Shown here: positions 37,827-46,786 of the stretch, in pieces
Numbering within the stretch: position 1 is the stretch's first letter
Layout: each line of letters opens with the position of its first letter
Assembly (NCBI RefSeq): GCF_003097135.1
Contig: NZ_QEQL01000001.1
Span: forward strand, 1,178,001 to 1,242,000
Direction of reading: 5' to 3'
DNA from: Pseudomonas sp. URIL14HWK12:I12
Lineage (GTDB): Bacteria; Pseudomonadota; Gammaproteobacteria; Pseudomonadales; Pseudomonadaceae
Length of the DNA: 64,000 nt
Program-made: the position numbers and the translations under genes
The notes under the pieces: generated by a model
Databases searched by the model: none
Told to the model about the DNA's origin: nothing
Seen by the model: only the letters and a program-made list of their open reading frames with translations

Positions 37827-38022
37827 CAATCATCCCCCACGCGAGCATTCGCGCCGAACATCATCTGCATGGGCGATAGAGCCTGCCGGCTGCAGCCAAC
37901 GGGCCAGGCGCACCCGGCTCACCGGTGCTCTTTGGACGAATGCGACGACATCTGCGATGTTTGCGCATTTTTCATTCATGCTGCCCTCCCTAAGATGAGC
38001 GCTCAACGTCTGGGAGCGCATC

Positions 38023-39147
38023 ATGCAGGATACCGTCAACAACGCCTTGTGGCTCGCCGCCAAGCAGGCGGCTTTCCGCCCGGGGCCAGCGCCCTATACC
38101 GCGCCACGCGGCAACGAAGTGGTGGTGCGCACGCGCGCCGTCGCGCTCAATCCATTCGATCGGCATCTGCAGACCATCGGCTCGCTTGCTTGTCCGTGGC
38201 TGAAATATCCCATGGTCGTTGGGCATGATCTGGCAGGCGATGTCGTCGAAACCGGTGAGGCCGTTACCCGCTTTCGGCCGGGAGATCGGGTGCTGGGCCT
38301 TGCCGGCGGTGCCGATAAGCAACGCAATCGGGCGGCTGAAGGTGCGTTTCAAGACTACGTCGTGCTGCTCGAACACATGATCACGCCCTTGCCCGCCCAG
38401 ATGAGTTACACCCAAGCCTGTGTGCTGCCGCTAGGGGTGGCGACCGCAGCCTGCGCCTTGTTTCAGGACAGGTTCCTGGCCCTCGCCCCGCCCCAGGCGC
38501 AGCCGCAGCGCCGTAATGAAACCCTTATCGTTTGGGGCGGCTCGACCAGCGTCGGTGCCAATGCGATCCAGCTGGCTGTAGCGGCCGGCTACGATGTGCT
38601 GACCACTTGCTCACCCGGGAATTTTGGGTTCGTACAGGCGTTGGGCGCACGCCAGGCCTTTGACTACCGCAGCGCCACCGTGGCCGCCGACCTGTTGGGC
38701 GCGCTGGGCCAGGCATGCTGCGTGGGCGCGGTGGCGATCGGGCCGGGTGCCGCAGCGGCCTGCCTGGACTTGGTCGTGGCCGCAGGCGGCGTACTCACTG
38801 TGGCCGTGGTCACGCCGCCTGCCACCTTCGACGGCATCCCCGCCGGCCGCGGGCGCTTGCGCAAGCTATTACCTACGCTGGCCCATAACGCAACCGGCCT
38901 GCTGAAATTGGCATGGCGTGCCAAACGGCGCGGTGTGGCGGTGCCGTTTGTATGGGGCACAGCCCTTATTCACAATGAGGTGGGCCCGATGATCTTCCAG
39001 GATTACCTGCCCGAGGCCCTGGCCCGCGGCCAGTTCATCCCCAGCCCGCCCTGTCAGGTTGCAGGCCACGGCCTGGAAGCGATACCCGCAGCAATGGCAT
39101 TGCACCAAGCAGGTGTATCGGCCACGAAGCTGGTTGTGACGCTCTGA
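38023..39147 (+). CDS. Zinc-binding-type (MDR) quinone oxidoreductase-like protein
   Basis: A 374-residue medium-chain reductase without the zinc cysteines. NADPH-binding is indicated by LIVWGGSTSVGANAIQLA, and VVGHDLAGDVVETGE lies in the N-terminal GroES-like domain. Similar proteins reduce quinones or enones, and some fungal trans-enoyl reductases share the WGGSTSVG motif. It diverges from the AraC gene and is followed 3 bp later by a lipoprotein MBL hydrolase, so the two are likely co-transcribed. Confidence 0.87.
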   Translation: MQDTVNNALWLAAKQAAFRPGPAPYTAPRGNEVVVRTRAVALNPFDRHLQTIGSLACPWLKYPMVVGHDLAGDVVETGEAVTRFRPGDRVLGLAGGADKQRNRAAEGAFQDYVVLLEHMITPLPAQMSYTQACVLPLGVATAACALFQDRFLALAPPQAQPQRRNETLIVWGGSTSVGANAIQLAVAAGYDVLTTCSPGNFGFVQALGARQAFDYRSATVAADLLGALGQACCVGAVAIGPGAAAACLDLVVAAGGVLTVAVVTPPATFDGIPAGRGRLRKLLPTLAHNATGLLKLAWRAKRRGVAVPFVWGTALIHNEVGPMIFQDYLPEALARGQFIPSPPCQVAGHGLEAIPAAMALHQAGVSATKLVVTL

Positions 39148-39150
39148 CCC

Positions 39151-40236
39151 ATGCGCGCGAAAAACCTATGCCGCAGCATACTTGGCCTGCCACTGATTGC
39201 CGGCTGCACGTTCAGCAGCGTTCACCCCAGCGTGTCGCCTTATGCAAACTCCCCCCAATATGCCGGCGGTGTGTTCCATAACCAGGGCGCCTTGCCCGCA
39301 GACGCAGGCGCCGGCAATTGGCGAGCGGGGTTGCGCACCCTGTTCCGTCGCAAGGTAGGCACCGTGCCGCAGGCCGCCATCCCAGTGCAGCCTCTCTCCG
39401 GGCAGATGCTCGAAGGCCTGGACAACAACGCCAACCACCTGATCCGTCTCGGCCATTCCTCGCTACTGCTGAAACTACAGGGCAAGTACTGGCTCGTCGA
39501 CCCCATGCTGAGCCTGCGCGCATCACCCTTTAGCTTCGTAGGCCCGCGCCGGTACAGTGAGCCACCGCTGCGGCTGGAGATCTTGCCTGACGTCGAGGGC
39601 GTGGTCATCTCGCACGACCATTACGATCATCTTGATGCGCCGACGATCGCCCTGCTTTCCACCCGCGCCCGCCACTACTTGGTGCCACTAGGCCTGAAGG
39701 CCCGCCTGACAGGCATGGGCGTGCCGGCCGAGCGTATCACCGAGCTCGACTGGTGGCAGTCTGCGACAGTCGAGGGGCTGGTGGTCACAGCCACCCCAGC
39801 TCAGCATTTCTCCGGCCGTGGGCCGTGGGATACCAACCAAACCCTATGGGCCTCGTGGGTGTTCGAGTCGGCCGGGCAGCGGCTGTTTTTCAGCGGCGAC
39901 TCAGGCTACTTTCAAGGTTTCCGGGAGATCGGCGAGCGCTTTGGTGGCTTCGACGCTGCCTGTATCGAAAACGGTGCCTATGACCCTGCGTGGCCCAGCG
40001 TTCACATGCGCCCGGAAGAAACCATGCAAGCGTTTCTGGACTTGCAGGCCAAGCTGCTGGTGCCCATCCACAACAGTACCTTCGACCTTGCCTTCCATGG
40101 GTGGAGCGAGCCGCTGAAGGCCATTGCCCACTTGGCCGACACCCATGGCGTTGCGCTGGCAACCCCCGAGCTGGGTGAGCCCATGACCCTTGGGCGAGCC
40201 AGGGTCAATGTGCGTTGGTGGGAGGGAATGCCATGA
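39151..40236 (+). CDS. Lipoprotein metallo-beta-lactamase-fold hydrolase (NAPE-PLD/UlaG-like)
   Basis: A 361-residue MBL protein. The N-terminus MRAKNLCRSILGLPLIAGC has a lipobox (I-A-G-C at 16-19), so it is predicted to be lipid-anchored outside the cytoplasm. The metal site HxHxDH is complete in VVISHDHYDHLD, further ligands lie in TPAQHFSGRGP and FFSGDSGYF, and the late histidine is in PIHNSTFDLAFH. This pattern matches the NAPE-hydrolysing phospholipase D-like branch. It starts 3 bp after the oxidoreductase stop. A phospholipid or N-acyl substrate is possible but not shown. Confidence 0.87.
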   Translation: MRAKNLCRSILGLPLIAGCTFSSVHPSVSPYANSPQYAGGVFHNQGALPADAGAGNWRAGLRTLFRRKVGTVPQAAIPVQPLSGQMLEGLDNNANHLIRLGHSSLLLKLQGKYWLVDPMLSLRASPFSFVGPRRYSEPPLRLEILPDVEGVVISHDHYDHLDAPTIALLSTRARHYLVPLGLKARLTGMGVPAERITELDWWQSATVEGLVVTATPAQHFSGRGPWDTNQTLWASWVFESAGQRLFFSGDSGYFQGFREIGERFGGFDAACIENGAYDPAWPSVHMRPEETMQAFLDLQAKLLVPIHNSTFDLAFHGWSEPLKAIAHLADTHGVALATPELGEPMTLGRARVNVRWWEGMP

Positions 40237-40364
40237 ACAAGCCCCTACATGTATCACGCTGAAACCGGGCGCAAGGCTGTCGGAAGCGACGTGACATGCA
40301 GGGGACTTCGGGCGCTCGTTCTGGGTACCAAACAGGGCCATCGCCGAGGTATACGGCTGCGGAA

Positions 40365-41285
40365 TCAGTGGGCCGTGCGGATGATCACTTTCCCGCAGGC
40401 GTGCCCGGTGGCGACCTTCTCCAGCGCAGCGCGAGCCTCATCCAGAGTAAAGATCGCGTCAGTCACCACCTGCAACTGCCCAGCACTGAAGCCCCGAACA
40501 GCCTTTTGCAGAAATGGCGTGGCGCTGGCAAAGAACACAGCGTCCCCGGCGTGACCGTCACGGGGTTCAATGTCGAACTCCACAAGGGTCGCAATACGGC
40601 CGCCCACGCCCAATGTTGGCCACGAACTCTCCAGGGTCGGGCCGCCTATGGTATCTATCACCAGGTCGATATCTCGCAGGCTGGTGAAATCCTGATTGCG
40701 GTAATCGATCACCTCGTCTGCGCCCAGGCTTGTCAGCAGCGCAATATTGCGCGCGGAGGCCGTGCCGATCACGTAGGCACCGGCCATATGCGCCAACTGC
40801 ACCGCCATGCTGCCCACGCCGCCCGCCGCCCCATGTATCAAAACCCGCTGGCCGCCGGCCAATTGGCCCACGTCGAACAACGCCTGCCAGGCAGTACCAA
40901 AGGCTGTCGGCAACGCCGCCGCCTGCTCGAAGCTCATGGAGGCAGGGATCACGCACAGGTCGGTCGCAGCGATCGTCAGTTGCTGGGCGAAAGCGCCACC
41001 GGCGGTGGGCGCGCTGCGACCAAACACGCGATCGCCGGGCTTCAGGTGCTTCACGTGCTCACCCACGCTGTGGACGACCCCGCTGAAATCAGTACCTGGA
41101 ATGTACGGCAACGCTATGGGAAAGACCGGCTGCATGTACCCGGCAATGATCTTCAGATCCAGCGGGTTGACACTGGCTGCCTCGATGCGCACGAGGGCTT
41201 CGTCCCCCGCCGGCTGGCACGGGCTGGCAGTGTTCAGCATGACGACTTCTGGGCCGCCGAATGCAGAAATAGAGGCTGTTTTCAT
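40365..41285 (-). CDS. NADP-dependent oxidoreductase (quinone reductase-like MDR)
   Basis: A 306-residue zinc-free medium-chain reductase. YIPGTDFSGVVHSVGE marks the GroES-like domain and VLIHGAAGGVGSMAVQLA the cofactor-binding loop. It lies 20 bp after the SnoaL-like gene in the same direction and probably forms a two-gene unit controlled by the divergent LysR regulator at 41836. Likely an enone/quinone reductase. The substrate is unknown. Confidence 0.9.
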   Translation of the reverse strand: MKTASISAFGGPEVVMLNTASPCQPAGDEALVRIEAASVNPLDLKIIAGYMQPVFPIALPYIPGTDFSGVVHSVGEHVKHLKPGDRVFGRSAPTAGGAFAQQLTIAATDLCVIPASMSFEQAAALPTAFGTAWQALFDVGQLAGGQRVLIHGAAGGVGSMAVQLAHMAGAYVIGTASARNIALLTSLGADEVIDYRNQDFTSLRDIDLVIDTIGGPTLESSWPTLGVGGRIATLVEFDIEPRDGHAGDAVFFASATPFLQKAVRGFSAGQLQVVTDAIFTLDEARAALEKVATGHACGKVIIRTAH

Positions 41286-41305
41286 GATGGGTTTCTCGGG
41301 GTCGC

Positions 41306-41743
41306 TCAGGCTTTAGGGAATTGACCAAGTTGCAGGAACAGGCCGAACCAGTCCTCCATGTGCCAGGTGGTCACGACACGGCCTTCTTCCAACGCGTGAA
41401 ACTCGTGCAAGCGCAAGCTCACTTTTTTCCCCGTGGCCGCGATACCAAACAATTCGCCCAGATGAGTCCCGGTGATTTCCGCGCGCACAGCCACTCGCCC
41501 GGGGGCCTGCATCATGTCATGGATGACGACGCGTACATCGGGAAAGGCCTCGGCAAGGCTGCGGATAATCGGTTTGATGCCCTCAGGGCCCGGGCCTTGG
41601 CCTGGTGCTAGTGGAATGTCGTCCCAGTGTGGGGCGAGCACGCTGTCGACGAGGTCGGGATCGTTATCACTGAAGGCACGATAGAGGGTTTCAATGGCAA
41701 GGCGTTCGGTGTGAAGCCGGGATGCAAGCGCTGGGGTGCTCAT
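41306..41743 (-). CDS. SnoaL-like ester cyclase family protein
   Basis: A 145-residue single-domain protein of the NTF2/SnoaL fold. The pattern LYRAFSDNDPDLVDSVLAPHWDDIP, then EAFPDVRVVIHDMMQAPGRVAVRAEITGTH split by a short linker, then WHMEDWFGLFLQLG is typical of predicted ester cyclases. Catalysis is unproven for most members. It is the first gene of the unit diverging from the LysR gene. Confidence 0.87.
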   Translation of the reverse strand: MSTPALASRLHTERLAIETLYRAFSDNDPDLVDSVLAPHWDDIPLAPGQGPGPEGIKPIIRSLAEAFPDVRVVIHDMMQAPGRVAVRAEITGTHLGELFGIAATGKKVSLRLHEFHALEEGRVVTTWHMEDWFGLFLQLGQFPKA

Positions 41744-41835
41744 CGTTCTGCACTCGGGTGGTGGGTATGGCGGGAGTATGAGCGCAGGGCTAACATCCGA
41801 ATAACAAATGAACGGTATATAGGATTATTTGATTC

Positions 41836-42750
41836 ATGGATTATCACGGGATCGACCTAAACTTGCTGGCGGCCTTCAACGCCTTGATGAACGAACGCAA
41901 CGTTACCCGCGCAGCGACTCAAGTCGGCGTGAGCCAACCCGCCATGAGTGCAGCCCTTTCACGTTTGCGTAAGCTCTTGGGTGACCCGCTGTTCTTGCGC
42001 AGCCCCGAGGGCTTGCTCCCTACGCCACGGGCCCGTGAACTGGCCGAGCCTATTGCCCAGGCATTGAATCAGATCAAAACCGCGTTGGTAAAAGCACCCG
42101 CCTTTATCCCGGCGGACGCAGTGTTCACGGTGAACCTTGGCTTATCGGATTATCCCGCCTTCGTTCTGCTGCCCCGGTTGCTGCAAACGTTGAGCGACCA
42201 TGCGCCGAACCTGTCGGTCAACGTCCACGCCTTCAACGACCGCGACCATGCCGTGGACATGCTGGACGCCGGGGTGATCGATGCGGCGGTCGGCGTATTG
42301 CCAAGCCATCAAGACGGTCGCATTCTCACCCGCCCCATTCTGCGTGATGCGTTCGTCACGCTTATCGCCCATAGCCATCCGGCAGCACGCCGCGCAATGG
42401 ACATCGACACTTACCTCTCGCTCACCCATGTGCTGGCCTCTCCTGAGGGCGAGCGACATGGGTTGGTGGATCAGGCACTGGCCCAGTTGGGGAAACAACG
42501 GAAGTTAGCAGTGACCCTGCCTCAGATGTTTGCGGTGCCTGCGATCATCGCCTCTTCTGGCATGACCGCCACCGTCCTCAAGCGCATTGCGCTGAGCTCG
42601 CCCACCGGTGGGAAGCTGGCACTGTTCCCGCCCCCGGTCGCACTACCGGAGATTACCTTTCATCTCATCTGGCACCGTCGCGCAGACGGCAACCCTGCCC
42701 AGGAGTGGTTCAGGGCAATGATTGAATCGGTGGCCAGCGAGCTTCGATAG
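41836..42750 (+). CDS. LysR-family regulator (NodD/LinR-like)
   Basis: A 304-residue LysR protein. The opening DYHGIDLNLLAAFNALMNER followed by NVTRAATQVGVSQPAMSAALSRLR is the helix-turn-helix of the LinR/NodD-like subgroup. An effector-binding domain follows with a C-terminal TFHLIWHRRADGNPAQEWFR. It diverges from the SnoaL-like/oxidoreductase unit with a 92-bp intergenic space that presumably holds its operator. Confidence 0.92.
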   Translation: MDYHGIDLNLLAAFNALMNERNVTRAATQVGVSQPAMSAALSRLRKLLGDPLFLRSPEGLLPTPRARELAEPIAQALNQIKTALVKAPAFIPADAVFTVNLGLSDYPAFVLLPRLLQTLSDHAPNLSVNVHAFNDRDHAVDMLDAGVIDAAVGVLPSHQDGRILTRPILRDAFVTLIAHSHPAARRAMDIDTYLSLTHVLASPEGERHGLVDQALAQLGKQRKLAVTLPQMFAVPAIIASSGMTATVLKRIALSSPTGGKLALFPPPVALPEITFHLIWHRRADGNPAQEWFRAMIESVASELR

Positions 42751-42958
42751 ACCGGGTTGTGCCTATACCGGCGTGGCAGGCCAGTGGCACTGCTCAACGC
42801 CTGCCTCGCCACCGAGTATCCGCTACTGCGTCTTCGGCAGCGTTGCACTTTTTTAACGATTGGCTGCGGGAACAACACAGCCTTCGAATCGCCCCCACTC
42901 GCGAGCAAAACTGACCCTCCGATGCCAGGCCTTCGAACATCCTTCTGATGCGCTATCC

Positions 42959-43609
42959 CTAGTAATCCAGCCGCCCGAATAGCGCTTCAAAAGGCACCAT
43001 GACATGTTGGCGGTAAGGTTCGCGCCTTTGAAGCCTTTGATACCAGGCTTCAACGTGAGGCAGGCTCGGCCGGGGAATATCCAGAGAAAAGTATCGGTAC
43101 AGGTGGGTGCCCACTGGTATGTCCGCCAATGTCAGGTGGTCGCCACCTAGAAACGGTTGCCCGCGTAAAACTTCATCAAGCAACCCGAAATAGTGGGCAC
43201 ACAAACTGATGTTTTTCTCAATGGCCTGGGCATCTCTCTGAGCTTCGGGGGTTCTATAAAGTCCCCAGAAGACGCCGGTCAAAAAAGCGGGCTGCAAGCT
43301 GGTTTGAGACCAATCCATCCACCGATCAGCTTGAGAGCGCTGAGCAGGATCGTCACTCCAAAAACCGGGGTGCCGATGGCGCGCCGAGAGATACCTGAGA
43401 ATACTGTGCGACTCCCAGACCACGGTTCCATCATCATCTTTAATGACGGGCACTCGGCCATGGGGGTTCATCGCCAGAAACTCCGGAGAATCCTTGATAC
43501 CGTATTGGCCGCCTGCTGAAATATGTTGGTGAGCCAAGCCTAACTCACCCACCAGCCACATGACCTTCTGAACATTGAACGATGAGCGACGCCCCCACAC
43601 TTGAAGCAT
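42959..43609 (-). CDS. Glutathione S-transferase family protein
   Basis: A 216-residue cytosolic GST. The N-terminal thioredoxin-like domain has VWGRRSSFNVQKVMWLVGEL (Ser/Asn position for glutathione activation), the cis-proline motif GRVPVI and the glutathione-binding VVWESHSILRYLS. The all-alpha C-terminal domain includes GDHLTLADIPVGTHLYR. The start is set by AGGAGG 5 bases upstream of the ATG at 43609. An upstream open frame adds 54 residues unlike GST. The gene stands alone. Confidence 0.92.
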   Translation of the reverse strand: MLQVWGRRSSFNVQKVMWLVGELGLAHQHISAGGQYGIKDSPEFLAMNPHGRVPVIKDDDGTVVWESHSILRYLSARHRHPGFWSDDPAQRSQADRWMDWSQTSLQPAFLTGVFWGLYRTPEAQRDAQAIEKNISLCAHYFGLLDEVLRGQPFLGGDHLTLADIPVGTHLYRYFSLDIPRPSLPHVEAWYQRLQRREPYRQHVMVPFEALFGRLDY

Positions 43610-43791
43610 GCAACCTCCTGATTGACCGCCCCGGCGACAGCAACTATGCGACGGTGAATAGCAATAGGCGGTGCTGCGATGGCGCCTCGCAATCCTATCC
43701 GAATCACCCAGGATGAGGCGATACCAGATAAGGGGGCCACAACGCGTGCTGGGCGGTCGCTTGATCTCCACAGACCGCTATGGGCGCAGCC

Positions 43792-45264
43792 CTATGCCCG
43801 AGCAAGCTCGACACAACGCTGCGCAAGGATCGTGGTGGGGTCGACCAAAGCGACCGTATGCCGTTCGATTTCATAGGCTTGAGCATGAGCCAACACCAAA
43901 GGCAGTTCTGTGCACCCCAGAATGATGACCTCTGCGCCAGCCTCGCACAGGTGCTGGGCAGCCACCACTAGCTGCTCTTTACACACGCCGGTGGTAAACC
44001 CCGCCTTGATCCCTCTGGGGCCATAAATAGCCTCCATGACCAGTGACTGATACTCGATGCCGGGGGAGATTATCTGCAAGCCGGAATACCGAGCGGCCTC
44101 ATGGTAAACCCGGCTTTGAAGCGTACCGGAGGTTGCCAGCAGCCCTACGATCTTCCCGGCCCCATACCTCTCGACGATCCAATCGATGGTTTCGCCGAGC
44201 ATGTTCACGATAGGTACTCTCAGGTGGGGCTGAATACGTTCGACGAACGCGTGGGCGGTGTTGCACGGTATCGCAATGGCCTGAGCACCGCTGCTCTCCA
44301 GCCTTTTGCACGTTGCGTACATCGCCATCGTCGGGTCCGCCTCCTGCCGTAGCAGGTTGGCGGTACGGTCCGGGATCTGCGGGTTTTGCTCCACCACCAT
44401 CTTGATATGGTCCTGGTCCTTTCCCGCAGGGGTATTAGCGACCACCTTGGCCATGAAATCTACAGTGGCTGCAGGCCCCACGCCGCCGACTATGCCTAGC
44501 TTGAAAGGAGGGGGTACAGGTTCGGCACTCTGGCGGGTCGCGAAAGCTGCATAGATCTCGTTGATATCCAGCACCCTGATACCCCGGCGCTGAAGATCTG
44601 TAGCGACAAGGGAAAGCTCTGTCATGCCCGGCACAATGACAGTGGCGCCTTTATCCTGAAGTGACAGGCAAGCGTGATAGACCCTTTCCAGGGCCACGCC
44701 TTCCAGGTGGCCATCTTTAATGCCATTCAAACCGTACATCGCTTCCATCAGCGCAGCCTGAGCCTCGGCCTCAAGGTAGACCACTGGGTAGTCCCCTTTG
44801 AAATAACGTTCAAACAGCCCAGAGCTGCGAACGTAGTCCGACGCGATTACACCCAGCGAAGTGCCCGGCTCGACCGTGTACTGCACATGCTCAACCAGCG
44901 CCTGCATCATATCCAGAACAGGGATCTGCACCTGCTCCTGAATCTCATCCCTGAACGTATGGCTTGCAAAGCAAGGCAGCAAGATGGCGTCCACACCGCT
45001 GTGCTCAAAGGAGCTGCACACCTCATAGACGTAGAACTTTCGTGAAGTCATGCTGGCTCCCGCATCCAGTGGGAGCAATACATCTTTGAAAGGATGTTGC
45101 TCGAACAAAAAGTGGTACCGACCTTGGTCCTCCAGCACAGCCCTGGATTTGATCAACTTGTAAAACAAGTCCCCACCGGCCAGGGCGCCCAAGCCCCCTA
45201 CGATGCCCAGCTTTTGTACGCAAGGCGCCACAGCCTTCGTGCCACTTGTGCTGTTCAACTTCAT
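43792..45264 (-). CDS. Tandem aspartate/glutamate racemase-family protein, N-half degenerate
   Basis: A 490-residue fusion of two Asp/Glu racemase domains (about 17-245 and 255-485), each starting with KLGIVGG. These cofactor-independent racemases use two cysteines. The C-terminal domain has both, Cys334 in IPCNTAHAF and Cys451 in LGCTELPLV. The N-terminal domain has Cys98 in LPCFASHTF, but the second position is Met214 (VPGMTELSLV). Only the C-terminal half therefore looks able to racemise. Family members are normally about 230 residues. The start overlaps the symporter stop by 4 bp, so uptake and racemisation are coupled. Confidence 0.9.
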   Translation of the reverse strand: MKLNSTSGTKAVAPCVQKLGIVGGLGALAGGDLFYKLIKSRAVLEDQGRYHFLFEQHPFKDVLLPLDAGASMTSRKFYVYEVCSSFEHSGVDAILLPCFASHTFRDEIQEQVQIPVLDMMQALVEHVQYTVEPGTSLGVIASDYVRSSGLFERYFKGDYPVVYLEAEAQAALMEAMYGLNGIKDGHLEGVALERVYHACLSLQDKGATVIVPGMTELSLVATDLQRRGIRVLDINEIYAAFATRQSAEPVPPPFKLGIVGGVGPAATVDFMAKVVANTPAGKDQDHIKMVVEQNPQIPDRTANLLRQEADPTMAMYATCKRLESSGAQAIAIPCNTAHAFVERIQPHLRVPIVNMLGETIDWIVERYGAGKIVGLLATSGTLQSRVYHEAARYSGLQIISPGIEYQSLVMEAIYGPRGIKAGFTTGVCKEQLVVAAQHLCEAGAEVIILGCTELPLVLAHAQAYEIERHTVALVDPTTILAQRCVELARA

Positions 45265-46568
45265 GCCCCCTGAACGGTCGGTTCAGCCTGCGTGGCGGCA
45301 TGCGTGCCCACTGAAGCGCTGCGCGCCGGATGAGCCTCCCCACCTTCTTCGGGCTCCGATCTGGAGACCACCGCGGTAGCGATGCTGTTGCCCACAACGT
45401 TGGTGGCAGTACGCGCCATGTCCAGGAACTGATCGATACCGATGATCAGAAGCAGCCCTGCCTCAGGCAGATTGAACATCGGAAGCGTGGCGGCAACAAC
45501 GACGACCGAAGCCCGTGCAACCCCGGCCATTCCCTTACTGGTGATCATCAATGTGAGGAGGATCAACAGCTGCTGAGTGAAGCTCAGGTCGATATTGTAG
45601 GCCTGAGCGATGAAGATGATGGCAAACGCCTGATACATCATCGACCCATCGAGGTTGAATGAATAACCCAGGGGGAGTACGAAGCTCGACACTTTTTTCG
45701 GCGAACCAAACTGCTCCAGTGCCTCCATTGTTTTGGGATAGGCCGACTCACTACTGGCCGTCGAGAATGCCAACAACACCGGCTCGCGAATGAGCTTGCC
45801 CAGGGTAAAGACCGAACGCCCCAAAAAGCCATAACCGACCGCGAACAGCACGCCCCACAGTAGCAGGATGCCGATGTAGAACTCGCCCACCAACTTCCCG
45901 TAATCCACCAGAAGGCCCAGGCCCTGCGTAGTGATCGCCGACGCCATGGCGGCGAACACACCCAGGGGTGCAAAGGCCATGACGTAATCGGTAATTCGGA
46001 ACATGACCTTGGCCAATTCGTCGACGGTCTCAGTGATCCGGGTAAAGCCAGCACGCTTCACGGCGGCGAGTGCAAACCCGAAGAACAACGAGAAGACCAC
46101 GATTTGCAGAATTTCGTTATTGGCCATCGCCTCCGCAATGCTGCGTGGAAAGACGTGGCTAATGAATGCCTTCACGGTGAAGCCGCCGGTGTCTACGGCC
46201 GCTGTGGCAGCGTGCGGAGCAGCCACCAGATTCAGGCCCGCCCCGGGTTGAAACAGATTAACCAGGCCCATCCCGATAAGAAGTGAAACCACCGAGGCGG
46301 TGACGAACCAAAGCATCGCCCTGGCGCCTATCCGGCCGACCGACTTGGAGCTGCCCATGCTTGCGATGCCACCCACTAAAGTTGCAAACACCAGCGGCGC
46401 AATGATCATTTTGATCATCCGCAGAAAAATGTCGGTGATCATCGAAAAGTAAGAGGCTATTTCCTTCGCGTTCTGCTCGCTCCCTGCGAAATGGTGGCAC
46501 GCCCAACCGACCAGCACGCCCAGAGCGATGCCCGCGGCAATACGACGGGGAAGGTGACTCTTTTTCAC
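45261..46568 (-). CDS. Dicarboxylate/amino acid:cation symporter (DAACS family)
   Basis: A 435-residue secondary transporter of the GltP/DctA family for glutamate, aspartate or C4-dicarboxylates. Conserved parts are FLRMIKMIIAPLVFATLVGG, the serine-rich re-entrant loop LAFSTASSESAYPKTME, and SFVLPLGYSFNLDGSMMYQ, with the helix 7-8 region TSKGMAGVARASVVV. I chose the GTG at 46568 (GAGGA seven bases upstream) over a GTG at 46613 that has no ribosome-binding site. It is the first gene of an operon with the tandem racemase and diverges from the LysR gene at 46787. Substrate preference for Asp/Glu is inferred from the partner. Confidence 0.92.
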   Translation of the reverse strand: MKKSHLPRRIAAGIALGVLVGWACHHFAGSEQNAKEIASYFSMITDIFLRMIKMIIAPLVFATLVGGIASMGSSKSVGRIGARAMLWFVTASVVSLLIGMGLVNLFQPGAGLNLVAAPHAATAAVDTGGFTVKAFISHVFPRSIAEAMANNEILQIVVFSLFFGFALAAVKRAGFTRITETVDELAKVMFRITDYVMAFAPLGVFAAMASAITTQGLGLLVDYGKLVGEFYIGILLLWGVLFAVGYGFLGRSVFTLGKLIREPVLLAFSTASSESAYPKTMEALEQFGSPKKVSSFVLPLGYSFNLDGSMMYQAFAIIFIAQAYNIDLSFTQQLLILLTLMITSKGMAGVARASVVVVAATLPMFNLPEAGLLLIIGIDQFLDMARTATNVVGNSIATAVVSRSEPEEGGEAHPARSASVGTHAATQAEPTVQGA

Positions 46569-46786
46569 ATGAATATCCTCAGTGGTTTTTATCGTTGTGG
46601 CAGGCACTTTCACCGCGTCCGATAGTGAGCCCGGCGCTGGTTCTGAAGGAATAATACGGGCGGGGCCCTGCTAGGATGATGAGTAATCCGGCTGAGGTTA
46701 TGCGCTTTTGGAATAGTTTTTGGAGCGCCTCTATGCCGTGTTAAAAGATAGATAGCATTTAGCCTTATGGCCTTGGAGGCTGCGCT

